Translations under genes and position numbers: made by a program
In this document: positions 32,775 through 43,891 of the stretch, piece by piece
Layout of the letters: the number at the start of each line of letters is the position of its first letter
Position numbering within the stretch: the stretch's first letter is position 1
The notes under the pieces: generated by a model
The model's input: only the letters and a program-made list of their open reading frames with translations
Databases searched by the model: none
Told to the model about the DNA's origin: nothing
Assembly: GCF_011397635.1 (NCBI RefSeq)
Contig: NC_064755.1
Coordinates: 40,654,059 to 40,718,058 of the forward strand
DNA: 64,000 nt
Direction: 5' to 3'
From: Epinephelus fuscoguttatus
Lineage: Eukaryota > Chordata > Actinopteri > Perciformes > Serranidae

Positions 32775-34424
32775 ATGGCTGCTGCCAGCTGTCTGCTGAC
32801 TGAAGATCAGTTCCTGTGCTCCATCTGTCTGGAAGTGTTCACTGATCCAGTCACCATACCATGTGGACACAACTTCTGTAAAACCTGCATCACTAAACAC
32901 TGGGATATTAACATCCCCTATCAGTGTCCCAACTGTAAAAAGCTTTTCTACCGAAAACCTGAGCTGCAGGTCAACACTTTCATCTCTGAGATGGCTGCTC
33001 AGTTCAGACAGTCAGCTCAACAGAAAGCCAGCAGCAGCAGCAGCTCAGAGCAACAAGTTTTCAAACCAGGAGAAGTTCCCTGTGACGTCTGCACTGGAAC
33101 CAAACTGAAGGCACTGAAGTCCTGCCTGGTGTGTCTGGTCTCCTACTGTGAGACTCACCTGGAGCCTCATCTGACAATGTCAGGCCTGAAAAGACATCAG
33201 CTGATCAACCCTGTGGAGAACCTGGAAGACAGGATGTGTAGAGAGCATGATAAACAGCTGGAGCTGTTCTGTAAGGATGACCAGATGTGTGTCTGCATGC
33301 TCTGCACTGTTTTGGATCACAAGACACATGATGTTGTTCCTCTGAAAGAAGAATGTGAAGGAAAGAAACTCAAGCTGGGGAAGACAGACGCTGAAATTCA
33401 GCAGATGATCCAGAAGACACAACTGAAGATTGAGGAGATCAAATGCTCAGTGAAGCTCAGTCAGAGAGGTGCAGACAGAGAGATAGCAGATGGTGTTCAG
33501 GTCTTCACCGCTCTGAAGGAGTCTGTTGAGAGAATCCAGGCCGAGCTCATCGACACGATCAAAGAGAAGCAGAGAAAGACAGAGGAACAGGCTGAAGGCT
33601 TTATTAAAGAGCTGGAACAGGAAATCTCTGAGCTGAAGAAGAGGAGCACTGAGGTGGAGCAGCTGTTACAGTCTGAAGACCACCTCCACTTCCTCCAAAG
33701 CTTCACATCCCTGAATGCTGCTCCACCTGCTAAGGATCTGACAGAATTTAACATCTGTCCACCTTCATATGAGGGGACTGTGAGGAGAGCTGTGAATCAG
33801 CTGGAGGAGACACTCAGTAAAGAGAAGAATAAGCTGCTGGCTAAGGCCAAGCTGAAGAGGGTCCAGCAGTTTGCAGTGGATGTGATACTTGATCCTGACA
33901 CAGCACATCCCAACCTCATCCTGTCTTATGATGGAAAACAAGTTAAACATGGTGATGAAATGAAGAATCTCCCAAACAATCCAGAGAGATTTGATAATTG
34001 TGTCTGTGTCTTAGCAAAGCAGAGTTTCTCGTCAGGAAGATTTTACTTCGAGGTTCAGGTTAAAGGCAAGACCTACTGGGTATTAGGAGTGGCCAGAGAG
34101 TCGATCAACAGGAAAGGAGATATCCCACTGACTCCTCAGGATGGTTACTGGACGATATGTTTGTGGGATGGAAAGGAGTACTATGCTCTCGCTGGCCCTG
34201 ATGTCCATCTCTCTCTGAAGTCTCGGCCTGAGAAGGTGGGGGTGTTTGTGGACTATGAGGAGGGTGTGGTTTCCTTTTATGACGTTGATTCTGCAGCTCT
34301 TATCTACTCCTTTACTGGCTGCTCCTTCACTGAGAAACTCTTCCCATTCTTCACTCCATATCCTAATGATGATGGTAAAAACTCTGCCCCCCTGATCATC
34401 TCTCCTCTCAGTCACACCGGGTGA
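32775..34424 (+). CDS. TRIM gene E: full RING/B-box/coiled-coil/PRY-SPRY protein
   Basis: The 549-residue single-exon protein starts at the ATG at 32775 after TTTTGTCCTCAG. It has the RING (C15 to C54), poly-Ser linker, B-box 1 (CDVCTGTKLKALKSCLVC) and B-box 2 (MCREHDKQLELFCKDDQMCV), coiled coil and PRY/SPRY. It is the best reference for reconstructing the deletions in B, D and F, since its nucleotide sequence aligns across both deletion breakpoints. The C-terminus differs from gene A in the SPRY loops, the part that usually contacts targets, as expected for paralogues diverging in binding. It is predicted to be a cytoplasmic E3 ubiquitin ligase of the bloodthirsty/TRIM39-like group; target unknown. 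Confidence 0.9.
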   Translation: MAAASCLLTEDQFLCSICLEVFTDPVTIPCGHNFCKTCITKHWDINIPYQCPNCKKLFYRKPELQVNTFISEMAAQFRQSAQQKASSSSSSEQQVFKPGEVPCDVCTGTKLKALKSCLVCLVSYCETHLEPHLTMSGLKRHQLINPVENLEDRMCREHDKQLELFCKDDQMCVCMLCTVLDHKTHDVVPLKEECEGKKLKLGKTDAEIQQMIQKTQLKIEEIKCSVKLSQRGADREIADGVQVFTALKESVERIQAELIDTIKEKQRKTEEQAEGFIKELEQEISELKKRSTEVEQLLQSEDHLHFLQSFTSLNAAPPAKDLTEFNICPPSYEGTVRRAVNQLEETLSKEKNKLLAKAKLKRVQQFAVDVILDPDTAHPNLILSYDGKQVKHGDEMKNLPNNPERFDNCVCVLAKQSFSSGRFYFEVQVKGKTYWVLGVARESINRKGDIPLTPQDGYWTICLWDGKEYYALAGPDVHLSLKSRPEKVGVFVDYEEGVVSFYDVDSAALIYSFTGCSFTEKLFPFFTPYPNDDGKNSAPLIISPLSHTG

Positions 34425-35580
34425 CTTTCTAGATATTCTTTCCATAAGGCAATAATTTTATATTTCTTGAGGGTGCGTGTGTGTGTGTTGCAGTGTGTTA
34501 ACAGCTAATCTCGCAAACTACTGGACCAATCAGCCTCAAATTTTGTGTGCACATTTGTGACTATGCTGAAGAGTCTCCCTTCGTTGTGGGGATTCACGGT
34601 AGTTGGAAAACGGGTTTTATTGACTATTTTACACTGCCATTAACTCCTCACTGCTATTTACTGACCGGAAGGAGCCGTATGTTTTTGGGAGATTGGCTTA
34701 GCTAAAAACAACAAGCCTTACTGTCTGACGCAGGCCACATTTCAGCTATCATTGTGGCTAAAAATCTGATATCCATAGAAAATGTTGGTAACATTACAAA
34801 TCGCGTCATCTGCAGATTAATTCCATACCAGATACCTCATGATACATTAGTGTTAGACACAACAGGAGATAAATTAGTCCCTGTTTTGTTTGCTTCTCCA
34901 CCATCTTGACTCTAAAGCTGAAAACACACCTGCGCCACCATGACGTGGTGCATTATGTGACGCCTCTAGCACACACGTGTCGTGCTGCAGCTCATCAACA
35001 GACAACCACACAAAGTTATTACTGCTTTAACTGAAACATCTGTACTTCCTCCACCTGTGCATTATCTTAAAATCACGCGTGGACGGCTTGTAATTAAACT
35101 TAATTTCTCACCTGACGAGCTGATCTCCAGAGCTATGACTTGCCAGGCTGTGTCTTTTTGGCAATTGTCTATATAATGACAGGATTGTGGGTTGTTTACT
35201 TTGGGGTATTAAGTATAAGTCTCTCATCATCCATTCTTCATCACACATGAGACCGAGCAACAGCAACAGAGTTCTCTTTATACATCAATGGTGAGGAGAG
35301 GAGTTGAGCTGCCATAGGAGCAGAGAAAAAGAGCTGCTATGAGAGTTGGTATGAGCAAGCAAAAAGTGAGTGGGGGAAAAATGCATTTAATTCTGGGGGT
35401 GACAAGGCTGGAAATAGGACAGCAGTGTGAAGTTCCATGGGGGGGCACGTCCAGGAGCATCAATGTGTGTCTAGCCACCACCGGTGTGTTTTGGCCTTAA
35501 GTGAGCCTGGAGGGACAATTCCACTGGGCACAGCTCCAACTGCAACCTGATTTTGTTAGGTCCACTGCACAGTGCCATAC
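34425..35580. other. Gene-free stretch after TRIM gene E
   Basis: It starts with a (GT)n run at 34473-34490 and contains phrases typical of dispersed repeats, but no end pairs, domain or exon was recognised. Confidence 0.4.
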
Positions 35581-35584
35581 CTAG

Positions 35585-35665
35585 GGTTGTACCGGTATGA
35601 GATTTTCATGCTACGATAACCGTCTCAGAAAATATCACAGAATTTAAATTATTACCAGCCAGAAT
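35585..35665. mobile_element. hAT-like terminal fragment
   Basis: CTAGGGTTGTACCGGTATGA, ATTTTCATGCTACGATAACC and GTCTCAGAAAATATCACAGA resemble the terminal region of a common vertebrate hAT family. Only one end is present. Confidence 0.45.
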
Positions 35666-35695
35666 GACCCTTAAAGGAATCTTAGCCATAGAGAT

Positions 35696-35995
35696 AGGGT
35701 AAGGAGCTCGGAGTAGAGCTGCTGCTCCTTCACGTTGAAAGGGGTCAATTGAGGTGGTTTGGGCATCTGATCAGGATCCTCCTGGGCACGTCCCACTGGG
35801 TCAGACCCAGAACACACTGGAGGGATTACATATTTCATCTGGCCTGGGAACGCCTTGAGGTTCCCCAAAGAGGAGCTGGAAAGAGTTGCTGGGGAGAGGG
35901 ACGTCTGGGGTGCTTTGCTTGGCCTGCTGCCCCTGCAACCCAGTCCTGGATAAGCGGATGAAAATAGATGGATGGATGGATGGATGGATAGATTT
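35696..35995 (+). mobile_element. LINE 3' end with (GATG)n tail
   Basis: The plus strand encodes RWFGHLIRILLGTSHWVRPR and THWRDYIFHLAWERL, the conserved C-terminus of a fish non-LTR retrotransposon polyprotein, ending in GGATAAGCGGATGAAAATAG and (GATG)n. The frame is shifted in places and 5'-truncated, as usual for LINE copies. Confidence 0.75.
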
Positions 35996-37389
35996 GTGTT
36001 TCTCCCATAATTAAGTAGGAAGTTAAATGGTCTCTTTTTATTGTCTGTATTGATTGTGTTTATTGTTATTTTCTACTTTGTTGTTCTGTAACTTACAGAC
36101 ATAGTTAATACTGTTCTAAGTCCACTTATGAATCCATGGATCAAAGAATTGTGGCAGTGTTTTAATGAATAAAAATACATTCAATCTTCATTTTCATATT
36201 GTATTTATATTTCACATACAGCACCTGTTAACAGGAAATATCTGCTCTGCATAACATGTTGTGGCTCCATCAAAAATAGACAAGGGGTGTATTTTAAGTC
36301 CCTGAAACGTGCTGCAGTGCATCTGCTGAAATTAGAGTTGCTGCCATCAGCTTGGGCGGCTCTCTGACGATGATCTGCATTCTACTGAGTACACTTCTAT
36401 AGCTCTGAAAATATTTTCCTTGATGTGTCACATTTTCTATTTACTGCTACAACACACATATTTTACCACACTGATTGATGTTATCTAATTTACTCTAATA
36501 ACTGCATTACCTGGATTCAAGACTGGTCAGTCATCAGAAAACTACAGACCTTCAGTTGGCGGCTGTAGCGGAATGAATTTAATCACAGCAACCCACCAGT
36601 GCCAGATGTCACAGCGGGCTGGTGGCCAGTGGCTGCACCTAATCTAACCTGTGTCACAGCAGCAACAGAAAGCTTGCTGATCTGGCGGCGAGTTTGGGTT
36701 GTCAGGTCCTGCGGAGCCGGGATTTACACTGGCCGGATTCAGGTTGCTGCGGCCCCTGACTTAAGTGCCTTACTCTCCTTCTGGCGAGGCGGTCTGTAGT
36801 GGGAGGGTGTCAGGAAACACTGTGATTTGAGGCCTTCGCTAATGTTAGCTAAATAAATGTGAACTTGAAGCTGCAGCTGTGAGCTTTTGGCTCCAGTTAG
36901 CAGAAGGCTAAACTTTTAGCAACATCTTCTCTTCATCTCTGAAATGCTTCACAGATATTAACACATTTTATTTTGTTTATTGTCAGAGTCTGTTCTTGTT
37001 AAGTCCGTCTTCCTTTTCTGAGTTGCATTGCAGTGTAGGCAGTTGTTGCCAATGCTGGAATAGCAGCTTTCTTTGCAGAATTCTCCACCACTGAATCAGG
37101 TTCGCCAAAGGGACGTGCACATGCATTTCCATTTGTAGAACAGCCAGTACCACTAACACCATCTCTCTGAAAAGACCTGTGATTGGCCAGAGTCTCCCGT
37201 CAAAGGCTAGATTTTCTAAAGACTAAAAACAGAGCCAAGAGGAGGAGCAGAAGTCTAATTTTCTCTCAGTATACTGAAAGTTAATCACTGGATTTTTGCG
37301 GTAAGGGGAATTAAAACTGCCTACCCCAGCTTTAATGTCTGAGTTGTGTCTGAACAGCTGATAGCAACACTTAACCACTGCTCCTACTG
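35996..37389. other. Gene-free stretch before the gene F duplication block
   Basis: No gene, domain or end-defined element was recognised. The region at 36560-36830 is somewhat GC-richer (CTGGCGGCGAGTTTGGG) but shows no splice-supported exon. Confidence 0.35.
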
Positions 37390-37720
37390 TGTAGAGAATA
37401 AGTGAAATCTGAGGACGCCCTCTAGTGGAGTATATTACAAACTGCCGCCTGTGGCCACATGAGGACATGCTGTTAAGAAATACACAGTCTGATACTGAAG
37501 CAGATTATTCCAATACAGGGGAACTACGAAATCTAAATCTGATTGGCACAAGTAGTGTGTATGATGTGACTGACTACTTTTGTTTGTTTTTTACAGTTTT
37601 AAACTCCATCTAAAATCAGACACTTTACAGCTGAAGAAGACTTCTATTGTAAAGTATTGAACTTTAACTACTTTTAAAAGAGGAGCATCACAGAGAGGCA
37701 CATTAATCTACTGCTGCGGT
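37390..37720. repeat. Segmental duplicate of 14320-14640
   Basis: CGCCCTCTAGTGGAGTATAT, GGGGAACTACGAAATCTAAA and GTAAAGTATTGAACTTTAAC match the block downstream of gene A. Here it lies about 300 bp upstream of gene F's promoter, so it marks the 5' edge of a duplicated TRIM unit. The copy at 14.3 kb lost the corresponding promoter. Confidence 0.65.
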
Positions 37721-38017
37721 CAAATCAGAAGGAATGACAGACTTCAAGATCTCTGTTTCTAGAGGCTTTTTACTTTCCTATCACTACATCAAAGAGGGAA
37801 ACATTGCTCTTTGTTGTTGTTGTTGTTGTTGTTTGCATTTTGTAATCTTTAAAATGTCTGACTTGTAAGGGAAGACTTTATTTTGTTGTTGGACAATAAT
37901 CTGTGTGCTTTTGATATTCTTCATAATTCTTCCCAGTCCCAGAGACAATAAAACCTCCCCCACAGAACTCCACTGAGAGGTGGAGCAACAGTGAAAGAGG
38001 AGAGCTGCACCGTCACG

Positions 38018-38040
38018 TTTCCTGAAATGAAACTTAAAGT
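38018..38040 (+). promoter_or_regulatory. ISRE-like element of TRIM gene F
   Basis: The first 20 bases, TTTCCTGAAATGAAACTTAA, match 8643-8662 upstream of gene A exactly. GAAATGAAACT is one base short of the standard interferon element. It lies 90-110 bp before the leader donor. Confidence 0.5.
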
Positions 38041-38044
38041 CTGA

Positions 38045-38127
38045 AGGACAGCAGAGCAGCACTCAAGACAAATCTCTCTGGTTTTCTCTCAGCTTAATCC
38101 AGCAGCTTTTCCCAACAACAAATACTG
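38045..38127 (+). other. Untranslated leader exon of TRIM gene F (5' end uncertain)
   Basis: GGACAGCAGAGCAGCACTCA to CAACAACAAATACTG is followed by the donor GTGAGT at 38128. It is paired with the acceptor at about 40892-40893. The sequence around the donor (TACTGGTGAGTTCACTG) matches gene A (CACTGGTGAGTTCACTG). Confidence 0.6.
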
Positions 38128-39134
38128 GTGAGTTCACTGTCCTACAGAGACAAGAGATGCACTGAAGGGATACTTGGACAACATTTAGTTAAAACCAGAA
38201 TCTGGTTTATTTTTTTATTTTTTTTACATCTGTTTTACCATATGAAGAATATCTGACATAGAAATGTGTCACTTTGATAAAAACAAATTGTAAATTCTGC
38301 CATGAACACCAAAACAGAGGTAAAAACCAAACCACAGTGACTGAACTCTGGTTAGTTCAAGTTAGACAGAAAGCAGTCACAGCTAGCTTCAGCTAAAGCT
38401 AATCTACTAACCTTTGTCCTCCTGTTTCTTCCTTGTAAATTAAAATTCAGATTTGATGCACCCCCCAGCCCCACCTCACAAAGATTATTGTATTGAGTAA
38501 CTGTTTAAGGTTTTTACCATTACAAAATATAAAGTGTCACAGCTGCTGTCAAACTGTTGAGGCACACCTGGCTCTCCCTCACCTGACACTGAAGCTGTCG
38601 GGGCATGCAGTGATCTCTCTGTCATCTAATGCTAACACTACTGCGGTATCTGCCTCAGCTGTAATGTAGTCCTGTTTATCACTGTCTGTACAATCAGGTG
38701 TTTCATTGTCATGGATCTAAATGGTCTAACTCATCCTGACTGGCTCTGACCCATAGACTGTAGTGTATGATATTTATACTCTCACTTTATATCAGCCTAT
38801 GCTCCGACAAAGAGCACTTTAGAACAGCAATGATACATTAATAGGTCTATATTGGCTGTGAAAATGCATCATATCATGATTTGCATCCATTGATTGTAAT
38901 AATTGAAAATAATACAAACTTTAAAAAAATTCTTATCACAATAGAGTGCCACAGGGATGACGTTTTCCTGCAGGCCCACACAGAAGTTAGTATCCCTGGA
39001 TCCCTTGTCTAAAAGCCTATGAGATTTTTCAGATTTTGGATTATTGCAGCAATTAAGGTCAGTGGCAAATGAAACGTTTTGTTTGGCGAGATAATCACAA
39101 ATAAACACCACTTTCATGACTATTAAAGCCTTAA

Positions 39135-40427
39135 AACGATAGTGCACCCAAAAATGAAAATTCAGCCATTATCTACTCACCCATATGCCGAGGGAGGCTC
39201 AGGTGAAGTTTTAGAGTCCTCACATCCCTTGCAGAGATCCAAGGGGAGAGGAGGTAGCAGCACAACTCCATCTAATGGAGGCTGACGGCGCCCCAGATCC
39301 AAACGTCCAAGAACACATAATTGAAACCACAAAATATCTCCATACTGCTCGTCCGTAGTGATCCAAGTGTCCTGAAGCCCCGACATAAAAAGTTGTTTGG
39401 AAGAATGTCATTTGAACTCTGTTTTTAGCCTCATTGTAGCCTGTAGCTCTAACTGCCTCTCTGGGCACCGCAGTCATGTGTGTGCGCTTGCGCGGGAGAC
39501 CAGTGAAAGCACGTGAACACACATGAAGGCGGTGCCCATGTCTCACGGTCTTGCACAAGTGCACACACGTGGGCGCGGTGCCCAGACAGGCAGTTACGCC
39601 AGATTTCCACTAGATGCGTGTCTGTTGCGGAACGGCAGCGCTGGTTATCCGCTGCCTGCTCCGCTGTCCGTCAATACCCACCGGCTGCGTTTGCTGTGCA
39701 GAGCGGTGCAGCTCCGCCGGAAGACATCTTGGTGCACTGCCATGATTAACATCTCCTCGTCCATGGTGTTCACGGGGTGAAATGACGTCTGAAAACCTCT
39801 GACCTGTTGACTTCGGGCCTGCTTCTGCCCATTATGTAGTTTTCAAGGTGTAGTGCAGGGAAATATGATCCACCGTGAACACTGTGTATTTTATTTTGAA
39901 AATTAACCGGATGTTTTATTGTATTTCTATGCACGACTTCCTGCCCCGCACAATCTGCTCTGTGCTGAATTGCTGCGTTGTGCTCCGGCGTCCGGCAAAA
40001 ATAGAAGTCCTGCGTATCTGTTGCGGAGGGCTTCGGAGTGCCGGAGCTGAGACGGAGCCGGAACGCAGCACAGCCGCAGCCGGTGGAAACACACACATTG
40101 ACTAGAATGGAATCCTATCGGCTCCGCTGCCGTGCCGGAGCGGAGACGCAACCAACACGCATCTGGTGGAAATTGGCCGTTAGAGCTACAGGCTACAATG
40201 AGGCTAAAAACAGAGTTCAAATGACATTTTTCCAAACAACTTTTTATGTCGGGGCTTCAGGACACTTCAGGCGCTGTAAGCCTCCATTAGGTGGAGTTGT
40301 GTTGCTACCTCCTCTCCCCTGGGATCTCTGCAAGGGATGTGAGGACTCTAAAACTTCACCTGAGCCTCCCTCGGCATATGGGTGAGTAGATAATGGCTGA
40401 ATTTTCATTTTTGGGTGCACTATCCCT
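39135..40427. mobile_element. TTAA-flanked element with long inverted repeats
   Basis: TTAA lies at 39131-39134 and 40428-40431. The ends AACGATAGTGCACCCAAAAA and its reverse at 40427 (AGGGATAGTGCACCCAAAAA) continue as nearly perfect inverted repeats for well over 100 bp, and further with interruptions towards 39470. TTAA targets with long inverted repeats fit Kolobok- or piggyBac-type non-autonomous elements. It sits in gene F's leader intron and has another element inside it. Confidence 0.82.
39598..40177. mobile_element. Nested GC-rich TIR element
   Basis: The left end reads CAGATTTCCACTAGATGCGT and the right end reversed reads CAATTTCCACCAGATGCGTG; both continue into GC-rich CGGAACGGCAGCG-type sequence. 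It interrupts the right arm of the TTAA element (GGCAGTTA then GTTAGAGCTA). No transposase was seen. Exact ends and target duplication are uncertain. Confidence 0.6.
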
Positions 40428-40902
40428 TTAATGCAGTCGCCAGAGGTGAAAAGCCAATGTTAGGCTATAAACAACCTACACTATGATCGCATGAACTGAT
40501 GTCATCACCATAACGAGACCATAAAGCCATGTTCGGTGTGATGACATTCTGTAGTCTCATTTAGCCACTTGTTAGCAATGGTCTTTTTTAAGATGCATTA
40601 AAGCTTCAAAGTTAAAATGTGGGATATTTACTGATGGTTTTTATGTTGTAGAACAAAATGTGAAAGTGTCTTAAGCTTGTGTTTGTCACAGACCTTATTT
40701 TCCTGGTGGACTCTATTTAGGTCTGACTGAGCATGTAGTCCAAAGTGTCCAACTGTTTTTTATGTTATCGAGCAAAACACAAAGATTTCACGACAGTTTC
40801 TTGTACTGCCCATAAAAATGTCTAGCCTTTTCAAAGCAAGTAATCAAATGATATGTGATTACAGTTTTGTTTTCTCACACTTTTTGTCCTCAGAGTGTCG
40901 AC

Positions 40903-42324
40903 ATGGCTGCTGCCAGCTGTCTGCTGACTGAACATCAGTTCCTGTGCTCCATCTGTCTGGATGTGTTCACTGACCCAGTCACCATACCATGTGGACACAA
41001 CTTCTGCAAATCCTGCATCACTGAACACTGGGATATTAACGTCCCAAGTCAGTGTCCTAACTGTAAAAGGGTTTTTAACACCAGACCTCAGCTGCACATC
41101 AACACGTTCATCTCTGAGATGGCCGCTCAGTTCAGACAGTCAGCTCAACAGAAACCAGGAGAAGTTCCCCGTGAAGTCTACTCAGGAACCAAACTGAAGG
41201 CCATGGTGCTCTGCCTGTTCTATGTGGTGTGTTTTATGAGTGTCTGCATGCTCAGGATGGTTTTAGATAAGGAGAGACATGGTGTTGTTCCTCTGAAAGA
41301 ATATGTGCATAAAAAGGTTGTGCTGGGGAAGACAGAGGTGGAAATTCAGCAGATGATCCAGAAGAGACGACTCAAGATTAAGGAGATCAAACGCTCAGTG
41401 GAGCTCAGCTGGAAGGACGCTGGCAGTGAGATAGCAGATGGTGTTCAGGTCTTCACTGCTCTGAAGGAGTCTGTTGAGAAAAGCCAGGCTGAGCTCATTG
41501 ACACGATCATAGAGAAGCATACAAAGACAGAGGAACAGGCTAAAGGCTTCATCAAAGAGTTGAAACAGGAAATATCTGCACTGAAGAAGAGAAGTGCTGA
41601 GGTGAAGCAGCTCTCACACTCTTATGACCACCTTCACTTCCTCCAAAGCTTCTTGTCCCTGAACGCTCACAAGGACTGGACAGAAATCAATGTCTGTCCA
41701 CCTTCATATAAGGGAACTTTGAGGAGAGCTGTGAATCAGTTGCTTGCTGGAGCTGAGCTGAAGAGGGTCCAGCAGTATGCAGTTGATGTGACACTTGATC
41801 CTGATACAGCAAATCCCTTTCTTGTCCTGTCTAATGATAAAAAACAAGTATATGATGGTGATGTACAGGTGACTCTCCCAGACAACCCAGAGAGATTTGA
41901 TTCTTGTGTTAATGTCCTAGCAAAGCAGAGTTTCACTTCAGGGAGATTTTATTTTGAGGTTCAGGTTGAAGGGAAAGCTGAGTGGACTTTAGGAGTGGCC
42001 AGAGAGTCGATCAAGAGGAAGGGATACATCACAGTGAGCCCTCAGAAAGGTTACTGGACGATATCTTTGAGGAATGAAAATGAGTACTGTGCTTGCGCTG
42101 GCCCTGATGTCAGCCTCTCTCTGAAGTCTCAGCCTAAGAAAGTGGGAGTGTTTGTGGATTATGAGGAGGGTCTGGTCTCCTTTTATGATGTTGATTCTGC
42201 AGCTCTTATCTACTCCTTTACTGGCTGCTCCTTCAGTGAGAAACTCTACCCATTCCTCCGCCCCAGTCTTAATTATGGTGGTAAAAACTCTGCCCCTCTG
42301 ATCATCTCTGCTGTCAATCACTGA
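40903..42324 (+). CDS. TRIM gene F: RING + predicted membrane segment + coiled coil + PRY/SPRY
   Basis: The 473-residue single-exon protein starts at the ATG at 40903 after the conserved acceptor. The RING is intact (C15 to C54). After REVYSGTKLKA comes MVLCLFYVVCFMSVCMLRMV (101-120) and then LDKERH. It is the product of the same B-box loss as in gene D, with three extra codons at the junction. Arg118 makes the segment less ideal than in C or D. The coiled coil is followed by NQLLAGAELKR, the ten-residue shortening shared with gene C, and a PRY/SPRY almost identical to gene C's (about six differences in the last 155 residues). It therefore seems to be the full-length sister of gene C. It is a predicted membrane-associated RING E3. 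Confidence 0.86.
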   Translation: MAAASCLLTEHQFLCSICLDVFTDPVTIPCGHNFCKSCITEHWDINVPSQCPNCKRVFNTRPQLHINTFISEMAAQFRQSAQQKPGEVPREVYSGTKLKAMVLCLFYVVCFMSVCMLRMVLDKERHGVVPLKEYVHKKVVLGKTEVEIQQMIQKRRLKIKEIKRSVELSWKDAGSEIADGVQVFTALKESVEKSQAELIDTIIEKHTKTEEQAKGFIKELKQEISALKKRSAEVKQLSHSYDHLHFLQSFLSLNAHKDWTEINVCPPSYKGTLRRAVNQLLAGAELKRVQQYAVDVTLDPDTANPFLVLSNDKKQVYDGDVQVTLPDNPERFDSCVNVLAKQSFTSGRFYFEVQVEGKAEWTLGVARESIKRKGYITVSPQKGYWTISLRNENEYCACAGPDVSLSLKSQPKKVGVFVDYEEGLVSFYDVDSAALIYSFTGCSFSEKLYPFLRPSLNYGGKNSAPLIISAVNH

Positions 42325-42390
42325 GTCAAACAACCATTTCATTTTCTACAGAAAGATCCACTTTCATTTGTAATAAATCTATTTTTGTTG

Positions 42391-43165
42391 TAGGGCTGTG
42401 AAGTTCTGGTCAGTTGGTCGATACGCTCTTCGCTGATCAAAGTCTCTTTGGTTGAACAGTCGCTGGTGTTACTTAATTAAGGCTGTGTGTTTCCTTTCTC
42501 AGCTGGAAATGGCAGTTGTTGTTAGGCACCATCACAGAATGGTTGGTCTTCATGGTTTTTCTCCTGCTCCTTCTTCACTGTGGCTGGATGGCTGGTGACA
42601 ATGACAGGTGCAGCATTTTACCCAAAGTTAAACATTTTTCAACTCTCATTTTTAATTAGAAAACAAAAATAATCACAGAGGACATTTATTGTTGCATTTT
42701 GTCACTATGGATTTTTTTTCACTAAGTCTCCAAAAAGTCACCACAGTTCAAGGCTGGATTATAAAGCTACTGAAAGGGATGCAATCACACCGGAGCCCTT
42801 GTTGGAGTGGCAGGATGGCTACCGTACTGGACTAAAAATATTAAGTCTCCTTAGTAACGTTTGTATGACATCATTAACCCCAGAGTTAACTTCTGTAGTA
42901 TCCAGTATGTCATATTTTTCTCAGCAGTCCTGTGGCATTCCACTCGCCTGTACACAAAGTTTACTTGCCCTGGGCGAGTGTTGATGTTGAGCTCTGTGAC
43001 AGGAAAAAAACACTTTGATGGACTCATCTACCAGGTAGAGTGCACTGTGGCCAATTTAGTTAACCAAGAGATAACGTACTTATCTTTTTCCTGATCGACC
43101 AATCAATTGATTGAAGAGTACGTAGAATTTCAGACGACCAAGATTTTCTATTGAATACAGCTCTA
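42391..43165. mobile_element. hAT-like element downstream of TRIM gene F
   Basis: It begins TAGGGCTGTGAAGTTCTGGT and ends TTGAATACAGCTCTA, with GGTCGATACGC near the left and GATCGACCAATC near the right as subterminal inverse matches. Flanks TTTTGTTG and ATTTATTG agree at six of eight positions. No transposase was seen. Confidence 0.6.
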
Positions 43166-43891
43166 ATTTATTGGTGACGTATGGTGTATTCATTGTTGGG
43201 GTTTTCTTTCACATCAGGGATGTCAGTTTGGGTTAACCTGCAAAAAGCTGTGTAACGGGAAAATATTTATATATATACATTCACGGGTACGAGCAGGGGT
43301 AAAGGGGTAACTACACACGGGGAAGCAGTGGGTGAGAAAAAAAATATATCTTCTATTTTTCCAGAATAAAACAAATGAAAAAGATACAGTATATGTGTAA
43401 TTCCTTGACATCTAAATCACTATGATCAAGCTGCAATACCTTTTGATTTTGAAAGTCAGAAACAAAACTGATGAATTTCTTTTTTTTTTTTTTTTTTGGT
43501 GCACAGTGAGAGGTTTCTCATAAACTAAAGCACGAACATAATTACTGATAAACTAAGGAAAGAATTTAAGAGGTAAAAAAGGACAACTGATGCTACAAAT
43601 GACTGATACTTGTTTATTGTGGATGCAAAAGTGCAGAGTGCAAAAAAACAAAACAAAACAAAACAGAATTTGTCACACTGAGCAGCAAGCCAGAGAGCAG
43701 ATCAGTGAACGGCAATGTCTGTCTGTGGGTCCTCCACTTTGGTCCAGACTGAGATATCTCAGTCAGAAAACAGTGCATAAATATTGATTTTAAAGTTTGT
43801 ACAGAAGAGTTAATGATGTGAGCCAAAGAGCTGCTGCATCACCATTAAATCCAAACCTTCTTATCTAAATAATGACCCAGAAATCGAGCCG
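43166..43891 (-). other. Spacer and probable 3' UTR of faap24
   Basis: No exon was seen on either strand. It contains poly-T (about 43481-43498) and (AAAAC)n at 43647-43666. The 3' UTR of the minus-strand faap24 gene should lie here; its polyadenylation site was not identified with confidence. Confidence 0.4.
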
